A stretch of 64,000 bases of DNA from JAGVJT01 sp964471225 (GCA_964471225.1 CAYYEZ010000026.1:1-64000), one strand, 5' to 3'; counted from the first letter of the stretch, positions 42,516 to 50,954 are shown. Program-made: numbers and translations. The notes: generated from the sequence alone by a model not told the origin.

Positions 42516-43808
42516 CTAGCCTAATAAAAACTGGAAGTTTTTCTTGATCTCATTCAGATCAAATTTATTTAAGAAGAGTGAAAAACTCATCCAAGCACTG
42601 AGTGCTGCTAAATCTCTGAATGGAGCAGGAAGATAAGTAGGTGATTTCAATAAACCGCGATCTCTTAACTCACAGAGTAGTGGTAAATCGTCTAGCACGA
42701 GCTTCCCTGAAAACAAAAGCGGGACCACATCAACACGATGCTGACTAATTGCGAATCGAATAAAATTATAAATAAGCACAAAACCTTTTGCATAAGACAA
42801 GTCTTTGGTAAAAGCACCCCCTGTCGGTGTACTACCTCGAAATAAGCGCACAGTGTGATTGTAGCTATCTTCTTCTGAAAATCCACAAGACATAAAATAG
42901 CGATATATGTCGATAAAATTTGCGCCTTGACTAATTTTATCGAGTGCTATCACACGATTTGTGATTTTTCTCATACGAGAGGGGTAAGAAGAAAACGTGA
43001 CAAGCTCGGTGATCACAGCCAATCCTTCTTGAATCACACTACTCGAAGGAAAACCCTTTGATAAAAAAGAACAGTAAGGCTGCATCGCCCCATTCAGGGT
43101 TGTTCCGACATGCACCCATCCTTCATGCACTTCAAGATAACGTAAATCTCTATCACTAAACATCGCCTGCTGGCTGAGTCGGATACTATCAGCACCGGCT
43201 GAAGCATCAGCAACCATGCCATCACTTACCATCACAGTAATCTTATCTTGGTGATGATTAAAATAAGAGCTCAAACGCATCTGAAGTAATGCCTGAGCTT
43301 CTTCTGGTGAATGCCGTTTTACATCTGCTTCGGATTGTAATTGAACATCAAGCGCTGTTAATACATCAAATAACAACGTGCCCATCAAAGAAAGTTTGGG
43401 GCCACCCGCATAAAAAACATCGCTCGGACTACCGTATAACTCCGTAGATAACTCAGAAAATAAGGGTGTTCCACGCGCATCCAACATCTGAATCGCTCGA
43501 ATATACTCTTCGCATTGACGCTTGATGAGGCGTGTTTCTGCACTATATTGACCAAGCTGATTTTGAGTATCGCGCAAAATACCGCGAAACTCTTCCATTT
43601 TAGTTTGGACATCAAAAGGCAATGGTCGCTTGTGATAATACTCTAAATCAACGGCAGGCATTTTTTCGCCTTTATTGCGAAAAAAATCATCCTTAATGGT
43701 GTCATCCCATTTGATGAAATCCAAAATGCGAATCTTACGCTGTGCATCGACAATGCGCTTTGATAAGGTTTTGATAATCTCTAACTCACCGCGCTCATCT
43801 GTCATCAT
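42516..43808 (-). CDS. QEGLA-motif DUF1704 protein, MATCAP-like metallopeptidase
   Basis: 430 residues. It has the HExxxH-type zinc motif in LEVHEGWVHVGTTLNG and the family signature IQEGLAVITEL, which gives the name 'flavohemoglobin expression-modulating QEGLA motif protein'. Eukaryotic relatives in this fold are tubulin carboxypeptidases. The bacterial substrate is unknown. A helical N-terminal domain of about 150 residues precedes the catalytic part. It lies 6 bases downstream of the small BamC-like lipoprotein gene. Confidence 0.88.
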   Translation of the reverse strand: MMTDERGELEIIKTLSKRIVDAQRKIRILDFIKWDDTIKDDFFRNKGEKMPAVDLEYYHKRPLPFDVQTKMEEFRGILRDTQNQLGQYSAETRLIKRQCEEYIRAIQMLDARGTPLFSELSTELYGSPSDVFYAGGPKLSLMGTLLFDVLTALDVQLQSEADVKRHSPEEAQALLQMRLSSYFNHHQDKITVMVSDGMVADASAGADSIRLSQQAMFSDRDLRYLEVHEGWVHVGTTLNGAMQPYCSFLSKGFPSSSVIQEGLAVITELVTFSSYPSRMRKITNRVIALDKISQGANFIDIYRYFMSCGFSEEDSYNHTVRLFRGSTPTGGAFTKDLSYAKGFVLIYNFIRFAISQHRVDVVPLLFSGKLVLDDLPLLCELRDRGLLKSPTYLPAPFRDLAALSAWMSFSLFLNKFDLNEIKKNFQFLLG

Positions 43809-43814
43809 TTATAC

Positions 43815-44030
43815 CTAAGGTTTGGGAGGAACCACACTCACTTTACGTTGTCCTGCGTCAGGCTCAGGAAGCTCATAAAAGCCACTTAAATTAGAGCGCG
43901 TCAAAGGTGGCGGGACAACCAGCGGAGCACCATTGCGACTTTCCAAATATTGTTGTTTATCATTGGTTGCGTATTTCGAAGAGCAACCCACTAAACAACA
44001 AGAAATTATGATCCAAACTAATTTTTTCAC
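43815..44030 (-). CDS. bamC: BamC-like lipoprotein reduced to the N-terminal segment
   Basis: A 71-residue protein from the GTG at 44030 (AAAGGA upstream). A lipoprotein signal ends in SCCLVGC, and the mature protein of about 56 residues includes KQQYLESRNGAPLVVPPPL, FYELPEP and a final VVPPKP. This matches the unstructured N-terminal region of BamC, which in E. coli lies along BamD in the BAM complex. The two helix-grip domains of full BamC (344 residues in E. coli) are absent. dapA is the next minus-strand gene upstream, as in E. coli dapA-bamC, which supports orthology. The symbol is tentative. Confidence 0.72.
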   Translation of the reverse strand: MKKLVWIIISCCLVGCSSKYATNDKQQYLESRNGAPLVVPPPLTRSNLSGFYELPEPDAGQRKVSVVPPKP

Positions 44031-44045
44031 AACTTTTCCTTTCAA

Positions 44046-44349
44046 AACAACCTAAAACGATAAGCTTTCATGTTACTTATATTTTATCTCGATGGGAATA
44101 CTTTACATAAGAATTGACAGACTCATCTTAGAATGTGATTGCTCAGACAAGATCCGCCTCGTAAACGTCAAAATACTAATTTTTTACGACTGGGGATATT
44201 TAAAAAAACTCACCGCAGAGCTAGCTACACATCGAGTTTTAAAGTAGCATTCAGATAAAAATAGGGGCAAAAAAATTAAGTTTGACATACATAGACCCTA
44301 GAATTTTATCGGCTATATTGATTTTATCTGTCCAGGCAAGGAGCTCATT
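44046..44349. other. Intergenic region upstream of the 44350 gene
   Basis: About 300 AT-rich bases between the divergent BamC-like gene and the 44350 gene. A perfect TTGACA occurs at 44282-44287 and a TATATT at 44314-44319, but they are 26 bases apart, so they do not form one standard promoter. AAGGAG lies six bases before the ATG at 44350. I see no open gene or repeat. Confidence 0.5.
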
Positions 44350-44661
44350 ATGAAAAGAAAGATTGAAACAACAGTAACAATCGAATATCCAGAAAGCTAT
44401 CCAAAAACTCCAGAATGTGAAAAATACTTACAATTACGAGCAAAATATGAGGATGCGCAAGTCAAAAGAACAGCGAGGGATCTGGCTGCTGCTTTAGGTG
44501 GTACGTCTGGATTAAATAATGCCGTTAATAATGACGAATTTCGAAAAATTCAAACCGCATATCATGATTGTGCCATGACAGCAATGATGTTTTTTGCTGC
44601 AAAAAAAGCACAAACCAGCAGAGATATGATTGTTGAAAATAACAGTGGATTAAGAAAATAG
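44350..44661 (+). CDS. Unknown 103-residue helical protein
   Basis: Not recognised. A soluble, highly charged protein with a short N-terminal strand (IETTVTIEYPESYP) followed by helices, a Gly/Asn-rich turn (LGGTSGLNNAVNN) and two cysteines, one in PECEKYL and one in YHDCAMTAM. The strong AAGGAG ribosome binding site and a perfect downstream terminator show that it is expressed. It is inserted between dapA and the bamC-like gene, which face the other way, so it was probably acquired there later. Confidence 0.7.
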   Translation: MKRKIETTVTIEYPESYPKTPECEKYLQLRAKYEDAQVKRTARDLAAALGGTSGLNNAVNNDEFRKIQTAYHDCAMTAMMFFAAKKAQTSRDMIVENNSGLRK

Positions 44662-44695
44662 GATAAAAGGGCAACAAGGTTGCCCTTTTATCCTA
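44659..44695 (+). terminator. Terminator of the 44350 gene, shared with dapA
   Basis: AGGATAAAAGGGCAAC (44660-44675), loop AAG, then its exact complement (44679-44694). The stem overlaps the stop codon. With A-rich and T-rich stem flanks it can work in both directions, for this gene and for the convergent dapA. Confidence 0.9.
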
Positions 44696-44774
44696 AACTG
44701 CTACCGAGGTCATGAATTTTGGAGTCTAATCCAAATAGCTAAACTCGGGGGTTTCGTTTTTTATCAACTTGAAG

Positions 44775-45647
44775 TCATAAAAGTCCGAGCACTTGTAATG
44801 CATCACCAAGGGCGGGATGATGCGTAGCACTCAATGATGTCAACGGTAGTCTTAATTCATCTCTGAGAAGGCCCATCTGTGCCATGGCCCACTTCACAGG
44901 GATAGGATTTGATTCAACAAATAATAATCGACTCAAGGTCAATAATTGCTCATGAATCTCAAGGCAAAGATCACGATCTCCGTCAATTCCTGCATCACAT
45001 AATTTGGCAACATGCTTAGGCACAACATTTGCAGTCACAGAAATCACACCTTTCGCGCCGGCCAGCATCCACTCAGCGGCAGTGATATCATCTCCGCTAT
45101 ACACATCTAGTCGACCTTCTGTTTTTTCCAGAATGTCTTGCAAACGAGAGAGTTGCCCCGTCGCTTCTTTAATACCCACAATATTAGAAATAGCAGCTAA
45201 TCTTACAGCGGTCTCAGGCAACATATCACAGGCTGTGCGTGACGGTACATTGTATAGAATAATCGGCATCGCGACTGCTGACGCGATATGACTATAATGC
45301 TGATATAAGCCTTCTTGTGTGGGTTTAATATAAGCTGGTGTCATAATGAGCGCCCCATGAGCGCCAGCTTCCATTGCAAACTGAGTGAGCTCAATACATT
45401 CTTTCGTTGCATTTGCTGCGGTACCGGCAATCACTGGCACACGCTCTTTTGCTGTTTCAATCACTGTTTTGATCACTAAACATTTTTCAGCATGAGAAAG
45501 CGTACCTGCTTCACCCGTTGTTCCAGCTGCGATAATTGCGGCCGTACCACCTTCGATTTGAAACTCGACGAGCTCACGCAACCTTTCTAAATCCACCTCG
45601 TCCCGAATCATAGGGGTGACCAAAGCAACCATGCTGCCACGAAACAT
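44775..45647 (-). CDS. dapA: 4-hydroxy-tetrahydrodipicolinate synthase
   Basis: Condenses pyruvate with aspartate semialdehyde in lysine and diaminopimelate synthesis, supplying peptidoglycan. It is 290 residues (E. coli 292). It shows GTTGEAGTLSHAEK, ILYNVPSRTACDM (catalytic Tyr), GIKEATG (Schiff-base Lys) and SGDDITAAEWM. The BamC-like gene lies 745 bases downstream on the same strand. Confidence 0.98.
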   Translation of the reverse strand: MFRGSMVALVTPMIRDEVDLERLRELVEFQIEGGTAAIIAAGTTGEAGTLSHAEKCLVIKTVIETAKERVPVIAGTAANATKECIELTQFAMEAGAHGALIMTPAYIKPTQEGLYQHYSHIASAVAMPIILYNVPSRTACDMLPETAVRLAAISNIVGIKEATGQLSRLQDILEKTEGRLDVYSGDDITAAEWMLAGAKGVISVTANVVPKHVAKLCDAGIDGDRDLCLEIHEQLLTLSRLLFVESNPIPVKWAMAQMGLLRDELRLPLTSLSATHHPALGDALQVLGLL

Positions 45648-45793
45648 TCTCTCTCTCCAATGAGTTAGGTTTATCTTTTATAGTACTGAGATATAACTGT
45701 GTACTCAAGTCATTCAGAAAAAACAATAAGCTCACAAGCAAAACAAAAAAAATGGAATATAATAATAATACACATAATGATTAAAATAAAATC

Positions 45794-45934
45794 ATGAAAA
45801 TATGGATCGTTTTGGTTTTTTCCGCCGGTCTCGCAGGATGCCAGACTAGTGATAGCAATACCAGGCTTACTAGCGGGTCTTGGATGGGTTATGGTATGGG
45901 TGTGACGGAGTATTCTGGAAAATTACCTCGTTGA
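45794..45934 (+). CDS. Small 46-residue lipoprotein
   Basis: A short open frame with a clear lipoprotein signal: MKIWIVLVFSAGLAGC, with the lipobox LAGC and Gln at +2 favouring outer-membrane sorting. A mature chain of only about 31 residues, rich in Ser, Thr and Gly (SWMGYGMGVTEYSG), follows. It resembles in layout small stress or toxicity-modulating lipoproteins of the entericidin kind, but there is no sequence match I can claim. The ribosome binding site is poor. It sits convergent to the LuxR-type gene. Confidence 0.6.
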   Translation: MKIWIVLVFSAGLAGCQTSDSNTRLTSGSWMGYGMGVTEYSGKLPR

Positions 45935-45956
45935 GGTCTTAAATATACAAACTCCG

Positions 45957-46787
45957 CTACTGTATATTTGAGCCTTTCAAAATTTGTATCAACTGATCTT
46001 TACTTAGTATTCTACCCACTCCGTCTTGAACTTTTTGTTTTATATCAAGAAGATACCCTTCTATTGTTCTATGCGAAATCCCTATTGTTTTTGAAATTTG
46101 CTTTGCCGTATATCCATTAACAAAAAGCCTTGCGCATTCTGCTTGTCTTTGAGTTAAATAAAGATCATCAGATTCGTTTAAAATAAAATATCTATTAATT
46201 TTGGTATTCTCAATAAACTCTTTCCTTACCTGATTCGATAACACAATATTATTTACCCGATCAGTGTTTATTTTTTGAGGGGCAGGCAAATATATTTTAT
46301 TTTCAGCAGCTTGTTTTAAAAGGTCTTGTGCTTGATCAGTAAAAAAATGAATAAATCGTTGTAATAAGTCTATATTTCCAACGTAAAAATTATTAATTTG
46401 ATGGTTATCTTGATTGGCACCAAATATATAAAGGTAGGTCACATCATTCCTTTTGATGACAAAACTTATTCCGTGATCAATATTGAAAAAATCCCTACCT
46501 TGCAGATAAACCGGAGATTTCCTATCCATTTCGGACCATAAAAAATATCCTTTTGGCAATAAATGCTCAATATCAATTGCTCCAATAGTATTGTATAAGG
46601 CATTTTTATAAAAATGGTCTATCCAATCCGCGTTATTTGTTAGTAACTCTCTTGAGCAATCATTGTGATAAACCTTTATATAATTGAAATAAGTAATACC
46701 AATCGAATTTAGTACGGGATTACATATTTGCTGAATAAATTTAGTACTGGTTAAAGAAAAGTGTTTTTCTAAATTTAGCCCTGACAT
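45957..46787 (-). CDS. LuxR-family transcriptional regulator
   Basis: 276 residues. The C-terminal 65 residues form a LuxR-type helix-turn-helix (LTQRQAECARLFVNGYTAKQISKTIGISHRTIEGYL), with the conserved Glu and Val/Ile positions. The N-terminal 200 residues are a sensor-like domain of mixed alpha/beta character with no phospho-acceptor receiver pattern and no recognised ligand motif; the PAS or autoinducer-binding fold is possible but unproven. No synthase gene is nearby, so if it senses a signal it is a solo regulator. The LOG gene lies 39 bases upstream. Confidence 0.85.
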   Translation of the reverse strand: MSGLNLEKHFSLTSTKFIQQICNPVLNSIGITYFNYIKVYHNDCSRELLTNNADWIDHFYKNALYNTIGAIDIEHLLPKGYFLWSEMDRKSPVYLQGRDFFNIDHGISFVIKRNDVTYLYIFGANQDNHQINNFYVGNIDLLQRFIHFFTDQAQDLLKQAAENKIYLPAPQKINTDRVNNIVLSNQVRKEFIENTKINRYFILNESDDLYLTQRQAECARLFVNGYTAKQISKTIGISHRTIEGYLLDIKQKVQDGVGRILSKDQLIQILKGSNIQ

Positions 46788-46826
46788 ACTCTAATTTCCT
46801 ATTTTTTAGTAAATTTCCGCTTCCAA

Positions 46827-47369
46827 TCAATCGCATGTGAACAACTCAGATAATAATAATGATGGACAAGCATTGATTTTAGCTATCTGCACTTGTGGTT
46901 TAGAAACAAAACCCTGCATCTCAGTGTGAGTAATAAAGGAAAACAATCCATCAAAATAACCATCAATATTTAGAAAGCCAAGAGGCTTATTAAGAAGACC
47001 TATTTTAATGGCATTCCAGGTATCAAAAGCCTCTTCTAACGTGCCTAAACCACCGGGCATCACAATAAATGCATCTGATTTTTGTTGCATAAGCAATTTT
47101 CTTTCTTGCATAGTTCTGGTGATGATTAATTCATCTAATGAGTTTAGCGGTTGCTCTTGAGTGATGAGGCTTTCAGGAATAATTCCTGTAACCTTACCTC
47201 CTAAGCCAATAACAGTTGTTGCTAATAGCCCCATTAGGCCTAAACTGGAACCTCCATATACCAAGCGAAAGTTAGCATGCGTTATTTTTTGCCCGAGAAG
47301 TACTACAGCATCCTTAAAGTCAGGAGAGTTACCAAGTTTTGCTCCTAAATAAACGCATACAGATTTCAT
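46827..47369 (-). CDS. LOG-family nucleotide phosphoribohydrolase
   Basis: 180 residues from the ATG at 47369, preceded by a GGGGG ribosome binding site; an in-frame upstream ATG at 47402 has none. Motifs VCVYLGAKLGNSPDF, VYGGSSLGLMG and the catalytic-family signature MPGGLGTLEEAFD (PGGxGTxxE) are present. Family members release a base from nucleoside 5'-monophosphates (cytokinin-activating in plants). The bacterial role is often unknown. It is the second SLOG-fold protein of the window, after the YpsA-like one. Confidence 0.9.
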   Translation of the reverse strand: MKSVCVYLGAKLGNSPDFKDAVVLLGQKITHANFRLVYGGSSLGLMGLLATTVIGLGGKVTGIIPESLITQEQPLNSLDELIITRTMQERKLLMQQKSDAFIVMPGGLGTLEEAFDTWNAIKIGLLNKPLGFLNIDGYFDGLFSFITHTEMQGFVSKPQVQIAKINACPSLLLSELFTCD

Positions 47370-47654
47370 ATGAGTAACCCCCAAATTAAAGTTATGTAAC
47401 ATAGCTCATAAAAAATTTAATTGATATACGTGGAAAATACGCTAAGCACCTCCAAAAAATTTCACAGGCTTTAAAATATTAGGTTAGGTCTCATTGAGAT
47501 CTGCAGGAAGCAGGTATCTTTGAGCATCAAAAATTGCCAGCCAATACGTACCTGCAGTCGGAGTAAGGCTACATGCGACGTATTTTTTACGGGTAAAAAA
47601 ATAAATTCGATTATTTAAAATACCCTTATAAAAAATTAATCTTAGGAGTAAAAA

Positions 47655-47939
47655 ATGAGTTGCGCGTTAGAATTTCCAGGGTCTTCAGTTAGAGTTGATT
47701 TCTGTAGCAAAGGAAATAAACAAAAAATTTTAATTGATGTTTTAACAAAATACAGCGAAATGGATATGGATAGCCTTGCCTCAGTATTAAATGTTCCTGT
47801 CAAAAGCCTCTATGATATTTGCGAAGGGGATAGTTTTTTAGTTGGGAAAAAAGCAGATTCTTTGGCTCAATTATTTTTGATTTTTTTTGGAAAACAGTTT
47901 TTTCGCGAATACATTCTCATTCGTAGTTTTAGAGATTAA
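47655..47939 (+). CDS. Small HTH-like protein of unknown function
   Basis: 94 residues with GGAG before the ATG. Residues 30-70 (MDMDSLASVLNVPVKSLYDICEGDS, then FLVGKKADSLAQLFLIFF) read like a compact helix-turn-helix of the XRE kind. The C-terminus is hydrophobic and aromatic (FGKQFFREYILI). It could be a small regulator; no partner is visible. The upstream 250 bases (47403-47654) contain GCAGGTA and its complement 30 bases apart but no gene. It converges on the polysaccharide operon. Confidence 0.55.
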   Translation: MSCALEFPGSSVRVDFCSKGNKQKILIDVLTKYSEMDMDSLASVLNVPVKSLYDICEGDSFLVGKKADSLAQLFLIFFGKQFFREYILIRSFRD

Positions 47940-47952
47940 TTTTTTAAAAGTG

Positions 47953-47993
47953 AGCAACCATTCTGTGCGAATATATTAAATAGAATGGCTGCT
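47953..47993. terminator. Bidirectional terminator at the end of the polysaccharide operon
   Basis: AGCAACCATTCT (47953-47964) pairs with AGAATGGCTGCT (47982-47993), 11 of 12 positions plus a possible G:U. It lies between the 47655 gene and the convergent aminotransferase gene, with T-runs on the outer left side for the minus strand (CTTTTAAAAA). Confidence 0.75.
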
Positions 47994-48016
47994 TGATAAC
48001 ATAGCATCTGTGGGTA

Positions 48017-49201
48017 TCACTCTGTCGCTAAAAGCATAACCTCTTTCAATACCTGACATGTTTTTTCAATTTCCTCGCCAGATAGTGTAGGATGCACCAA
48101 AAACATTAAGCTCGTCTCACCTAACCTCTGAGCCACAGGTAGTCTCATCTTCGGCCGAGAAGCCGTACCGTCAAACGCCTTTTCTAAATAAATTTCAGAA
48201 CAAGAACCACTGTAACAAGGCACACCGCTATCACGAATAGTCTGCATAATTCTATTACGGTCCCAGCCTTCCCCAAGCTGTGACGGCTCCACAAAAACAT
48301 AACATTTATAAGCGGCATGCTCGATAGAATCAGGTAAAACAGGAACACGCAAGCCATTCAACAGGCGAGCCATAGACCAAATTTTATTTGCATTTTCAAG
48401 ACGTTTTTCATGCCATGTCGGCATTTTTTTGAGCTGTATACGCCCAATGGCTGCTTGCATTTCAATCATCCGCCAATTAGTTCCAATTTGCTCATGAACC
48501 CATTGAAACCCAGGCCCTGCCTGACGAGCCGCCTCCATGGCAGCCTTTGATTTGCCGTGATCTTTATAAGACCACATAAAATCATAAAGTGCTTTATCTC
48601 TCGTCGTGACCATCCCTCCTTCACCGCCCGTAGTCATGATTTTATCCTGACAAAAAGACCACGCACCGATATCACCTATTGAACCGACAGGACGCCCTTT
48701 GTAAGTCGCACCATGTGCCTGAGCGCAATCTTCAATGACAAAAAGACCGTGTGCTTTTGCTAAATCCATAATGGGATCCATATCACAAGGCCAACCAGCG
48801 AGATGCACACAAATAATTGCACGTGTTTTAGGTGTAATATGAGGTTTGATTGTTTCCGCACTAATGTTTTGACTATTTTCATCAACATCAGCAAAAATGG
48901 GTGTCGCACCAGCAGTGCTAATGCACGAGGCAGAGGCCATAAAAGAGCGAGAGGTCACAATCACTTCATCACCGGCACCAATATGAAGTGCTTTTAACGC
49001 AATATCCAAAGCAACTGTACCATTCGCAAGTGCCACAGCGTACGGTACACCACTAAATTCGGCAAACTCCTCTTCGAAAGCGCGGCATTCTTTACCTGTC
49101 CAATAGTTAACACGATTAGAAAGCAGAACCTGCTCAATGGCATTGGCCTCTTCTGAAGTAAAACTAGGCCAGGGGGAAAAACTGGTATCTAACAAAGTCA
49201 C
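48017..49201 (-). CDS. DegT/DnrJ/EryC1-family sugar aminotransferase
   Basis: A PLP enzyme that transaminates a keto-sugar nucleotide. It is 394 residues. It has the ALANGTVALDIALKAL and FADVDENSQNI segments and the PLP-lysine motif SFCQDKIMTTGGEGGM. It is the last gene of the polysaccharide operon, next to the PglC-like transferase, which suggests it makes the amino group of the first sugar (for example a bacillosamine-type diamino sugar). No dehydratase or PglD-like acetyltransferase is adjacent, so the pathway is incomplete in this window. Confidence 0.9.
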   Translation of the reverse strand: MTLLDTSFSPWPSFTSEEANAIEQVLLSNRVNYWTGKECRAFEEEFAEFSGVPYAVALANGTVALDIALKALHIGAGDEVIVTSRSFMASASCISTAGATPIFADVDENSQNISAETIKPHITPKTRAIICVHLAGWPCDMDPIMDLAKAHGLFVIEDCAQAHGATYKGRPVGSIGDIGAWSFCQDKIMTTGGEGGMVTTRDKALYDFMWSYKDHGKSKAAMEAARQAGPGFQWVHEQIGTNWRMIEMQAAIGRIQLKKMPTWHEKRLENANKIWSMARLLNGLRVPVLPDSIEHAAYKCYVFVEPSQLGEGWDRNRIMQTIRDSGVPCYSGSCSEIYLEKAFDGTASRPKMRLPVAQRLGETSLMFLVHPTLSGEEIEKTCQVLKEVMLLATE

Positions 49202-49213
49202 TCTCCTCTTCCT

Positions 49214-49516
49214 TTAGAATGTTGGGTACAGCTTCATATGACAAGATTGAATTTCTTCGCGATACTCTTCTGGTAAACGCGCCCAATCCATCACATCCAC
49301 AAGAATAGGCAAATTGCTGTCTTGAAAAGCTTGTTTCAACTCCACTAACTGATGCTTACCAGAAACATCAAATACAACCAAATCTAAATCACTTGCTGCA
49401 TGATTTAGCCCTTTTACACGACTACCATACGCCCAAACAACACACTCAGGGACATGTTGCTTTAAAATACTTAAAACTTCTTCTAACTCTTCTTCTGACA
49501 AATCCAGTTTAGACAT
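49214..49516 (-). CDS. MNT-type minimal nucleotidyltransferase (antitoxin candidate)
   Basis: 100 residues with the nucleotidyltransferase motif AYGSRVKGLNHAASDLDLVVFD (GSx.. then DxD), the HI0073/MNT type. In studied HEPN/MNT pairs this enzyme adenylylates a tyrosine of the HEPN partner and silences it. Its start overlaps the HEPN stop by eight bases, the usual order for the pair. It lies inside a polysaccharide operon, 12 bases before the aminotransferase. Confidence 0.88.
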   Translation of the reverse strand: MSKLDLSEEELEEVLSILKQHVPECVVWAYGSRVKGLNHAASDLDLVVFDVSGKHQLVELKQAFQDSNLPILVDVMDWARLPEEYREEIQSCHMKLYPTF

Positions 49517-49937
49517 TATTAAGGACCTGAAGTAAATGCTCTACATCGGAAATGAAAGAAGGAATCAACTTTAAAGTTTCTTCAGCGAATCCTACACCAT
49601 AATCATGTGCAGTATTATTGCGATTATCACGATACATATACCAACGCTTTACTTCATTTTTATCCAATAACTGATGTTTCGCTGCATAACGAAAAATATC
49701 TTTAAACACCAGCTGATCAACTTCATGCGGATTTGAAAAATACGGCTTTAATGTTTTTTTTAGTAATTTACCCGAAGTCTCTAACGTCAACTCATATCCC
49801 TTAATCAGCGCATTTCGAAATACTTCGTACTCAATACTCTCGGGTGAGTGCTGCTGTAACAACAAAAAAGATTTTTTTAGTGTATCAAGACAACGTGCCA
49901 AGTGTGCTGTATTAAGACCTTTGATATTACTCATCAA
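49509..49937 (-). CDS. HEPN-domain protein of the HI0074 type (toxin candidate)
   Basis: A 142-residue all-helical protein. It contains RDNRNNTAHDYG, so the RX4HXY motif is complete: Arg, four residues, His, Asp, Tyr. In related systems the Arg and His form the RNase site and the Tyr is the adenylylation target. The start overlaps the PglC-like gene stop by four bases, and the MNT gene overlaps its end. The older name 'nucleotidyltransferase substrate binding protein' refers to the same family. Confidence 0.9.
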   Translation of the reverse strand: MMSNIKGLNTAHLARCLDTLKKSFLLLQQHSPESIEYEVFRNALIKGYELTLETSGKLLKKTLKPYFSNPHEVDQLVFKDIFRYAAKHQLLDKNEVKRWYMYRDNRNNTAHDYGVGFAEETLKLIPSFISDVEHLLQVLNNV

Positions 49938-50527
49938 TCTGCACCCTCAAATCGCTCCATCGTTGCCACACCCTCTGCATGAATGCCTTCGCGCTTAAAC
50001 ACTTTATATACCGTCAACCACAATATTTTTATATCAAGAATAAAAGACTGGTTTTCGACATACCAAACATCATACTTAAACTTTTCTTCCCAAGAAATGG
50101 CATTACGTCCGTTAACTTGTGCCCACCCTGTAATACCAGGTCTTGCTTCGTGACGACGACGTTGCTCTTTATTATAAAGTGGCAAATACTCAACTAAGAG
50201 CGGCCTAGGTCCTACGAGACTCATCTCACCTTTTAATACATTCCATAACTCAGGGAGCTCATCCAAACTTGATGAGCGCAAAAATCGCCCTAGCCGCGTT
50301 AAGCGCATATCATCCGGTAAAAGGTAACCTTGTGAGTCAACCGCGTCTGTCATGGTACGAAACTTAATAAGCTTAAATGGTTTTTCATTTAAGCCTGGGC
50401 GAGATTGTGTGAAAAAAATAGGAGAGCCTAAATAACGGCGAATCACTAGGCAGAGCGCGCACAACATAGGGGAAAGAAGTATTAAAAGTAAAGCTGATAC
50501 TGTTACATCCATGACCCGTTTAAACAT
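49934..50527 (-). CDS. PglC-like initiating sugar-phosphate transferase
   Basis: A small monotopic phosphoglycosyl transferase of 197 residues, the PglC size class. It has one N-terminal re-entrant hydrophobic helix (VMDVTVSALLLILLSPML), KLIKFRTM, the catalytic Asp-Glu in SSLDELPELWNVLKGEMSLVGPRPLL, and RPGITGWAQVNGRN. It transfers a sugar phosphate to undecaprenyl phosphate and so starts the repeat unit. The PglC class usually takes UDP-diNAc-bacillosamine or a similar amino sugar, consistent with the nearby aminotransferase. Confidence 0.93.
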   Translation of the reverse strand: MFKRVMDVTVSALLLILLSPMLCALCLVIRRYLGSPIFFTQSRPGLNEKPFKLIKFRTMTDAVDSQGYLLPDDMRLTRLGRFLRSSSLDELPELWNVLKGEMSLVGPRPLLVEYLPLYNKEQRRRHEARPGITGWAQVNGRNAISWEEKFKYDVWYVENQSFILDIKILWLTVYKVFKREGIHAEGVATMERFEGAD

Positions 50528-50954
50528 GCTCCTCCCTTAAAAATACAGTGCTATCACTCGCAACTAAAAATTTATGCTCAAGAATACCAATTTTGCAGCT
50601 TCTTGGGCATATCATACAGTGCGTGTTTTAATTTTACTATCCTTTGGCCAGTGAGTTTTTAGGTTCCAGTTAATGGGATTGAACTGTCTCCTGAGTTTTA
50701 CATTTTGCTAATAATATTTAATAACTCACCTTACACAGCAGTCATTGATTATCATGTTATTTTAGTAGGGTTAATTTGTTTTTCAATGGCATTTTTATCG
50801 TCAATCATTTATGCACCCATTTCACCTGAAGATACTGGTTTTTTAGCGATTTGATTAGCATGTCAATCAAAAAGAAATTGTCCGTCATTCAATTTTCTAA
50901 CAATATAGAACCATCACTTCGATATTGTCAGAAAATTACGAACGAGATATCGTC
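50528..50954. other. 427-bp gap in the polysaccharide operon
   Basis: No convincing gene. On the plus strand bases 50663-50854 are open for 63 codons with a hydrophobic, protein-like translation (for example HVILVGLICFSMAFLSSIIY) but lack a start and a ribosome binding site at the beginning, so it may be a decayed fragment of a membrane-protein gene. A terminator-like hairpin lies at 50891-50937. A promoter for the PglC-like gene is expected here but I could not define one. Confidence 0.45.
50891..50937 (-). terminator. Hairpin after the glycosyltransferase gene
   Basis: AATTTTCTAACAATAT (50891-50906) and ATATTGTCAGAAAATT (50922-50937) pair at 15 of 16 positions around a 15-base loop, 18 bases past the glycosyltransferase stop. 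The stem ends are A/T runs, so it may act on both strands. It would divide the locus into two transcription units. Confidence 0.7.

Noticed and set aside
47403..47654. Riboswitch or small RNA upstream of the 47655 gene
   Set aside because: A 7-bp GCAGGTA/TACCTGC pair is visible, but no known riboswitch core could be recognised.
49214..49937. Insertion sequence or transposon carrying HEPN/MNT
   Set aside because: No terminal inverted repeats, target duplication or transposase; the genes overlap their neighbours cleanly.
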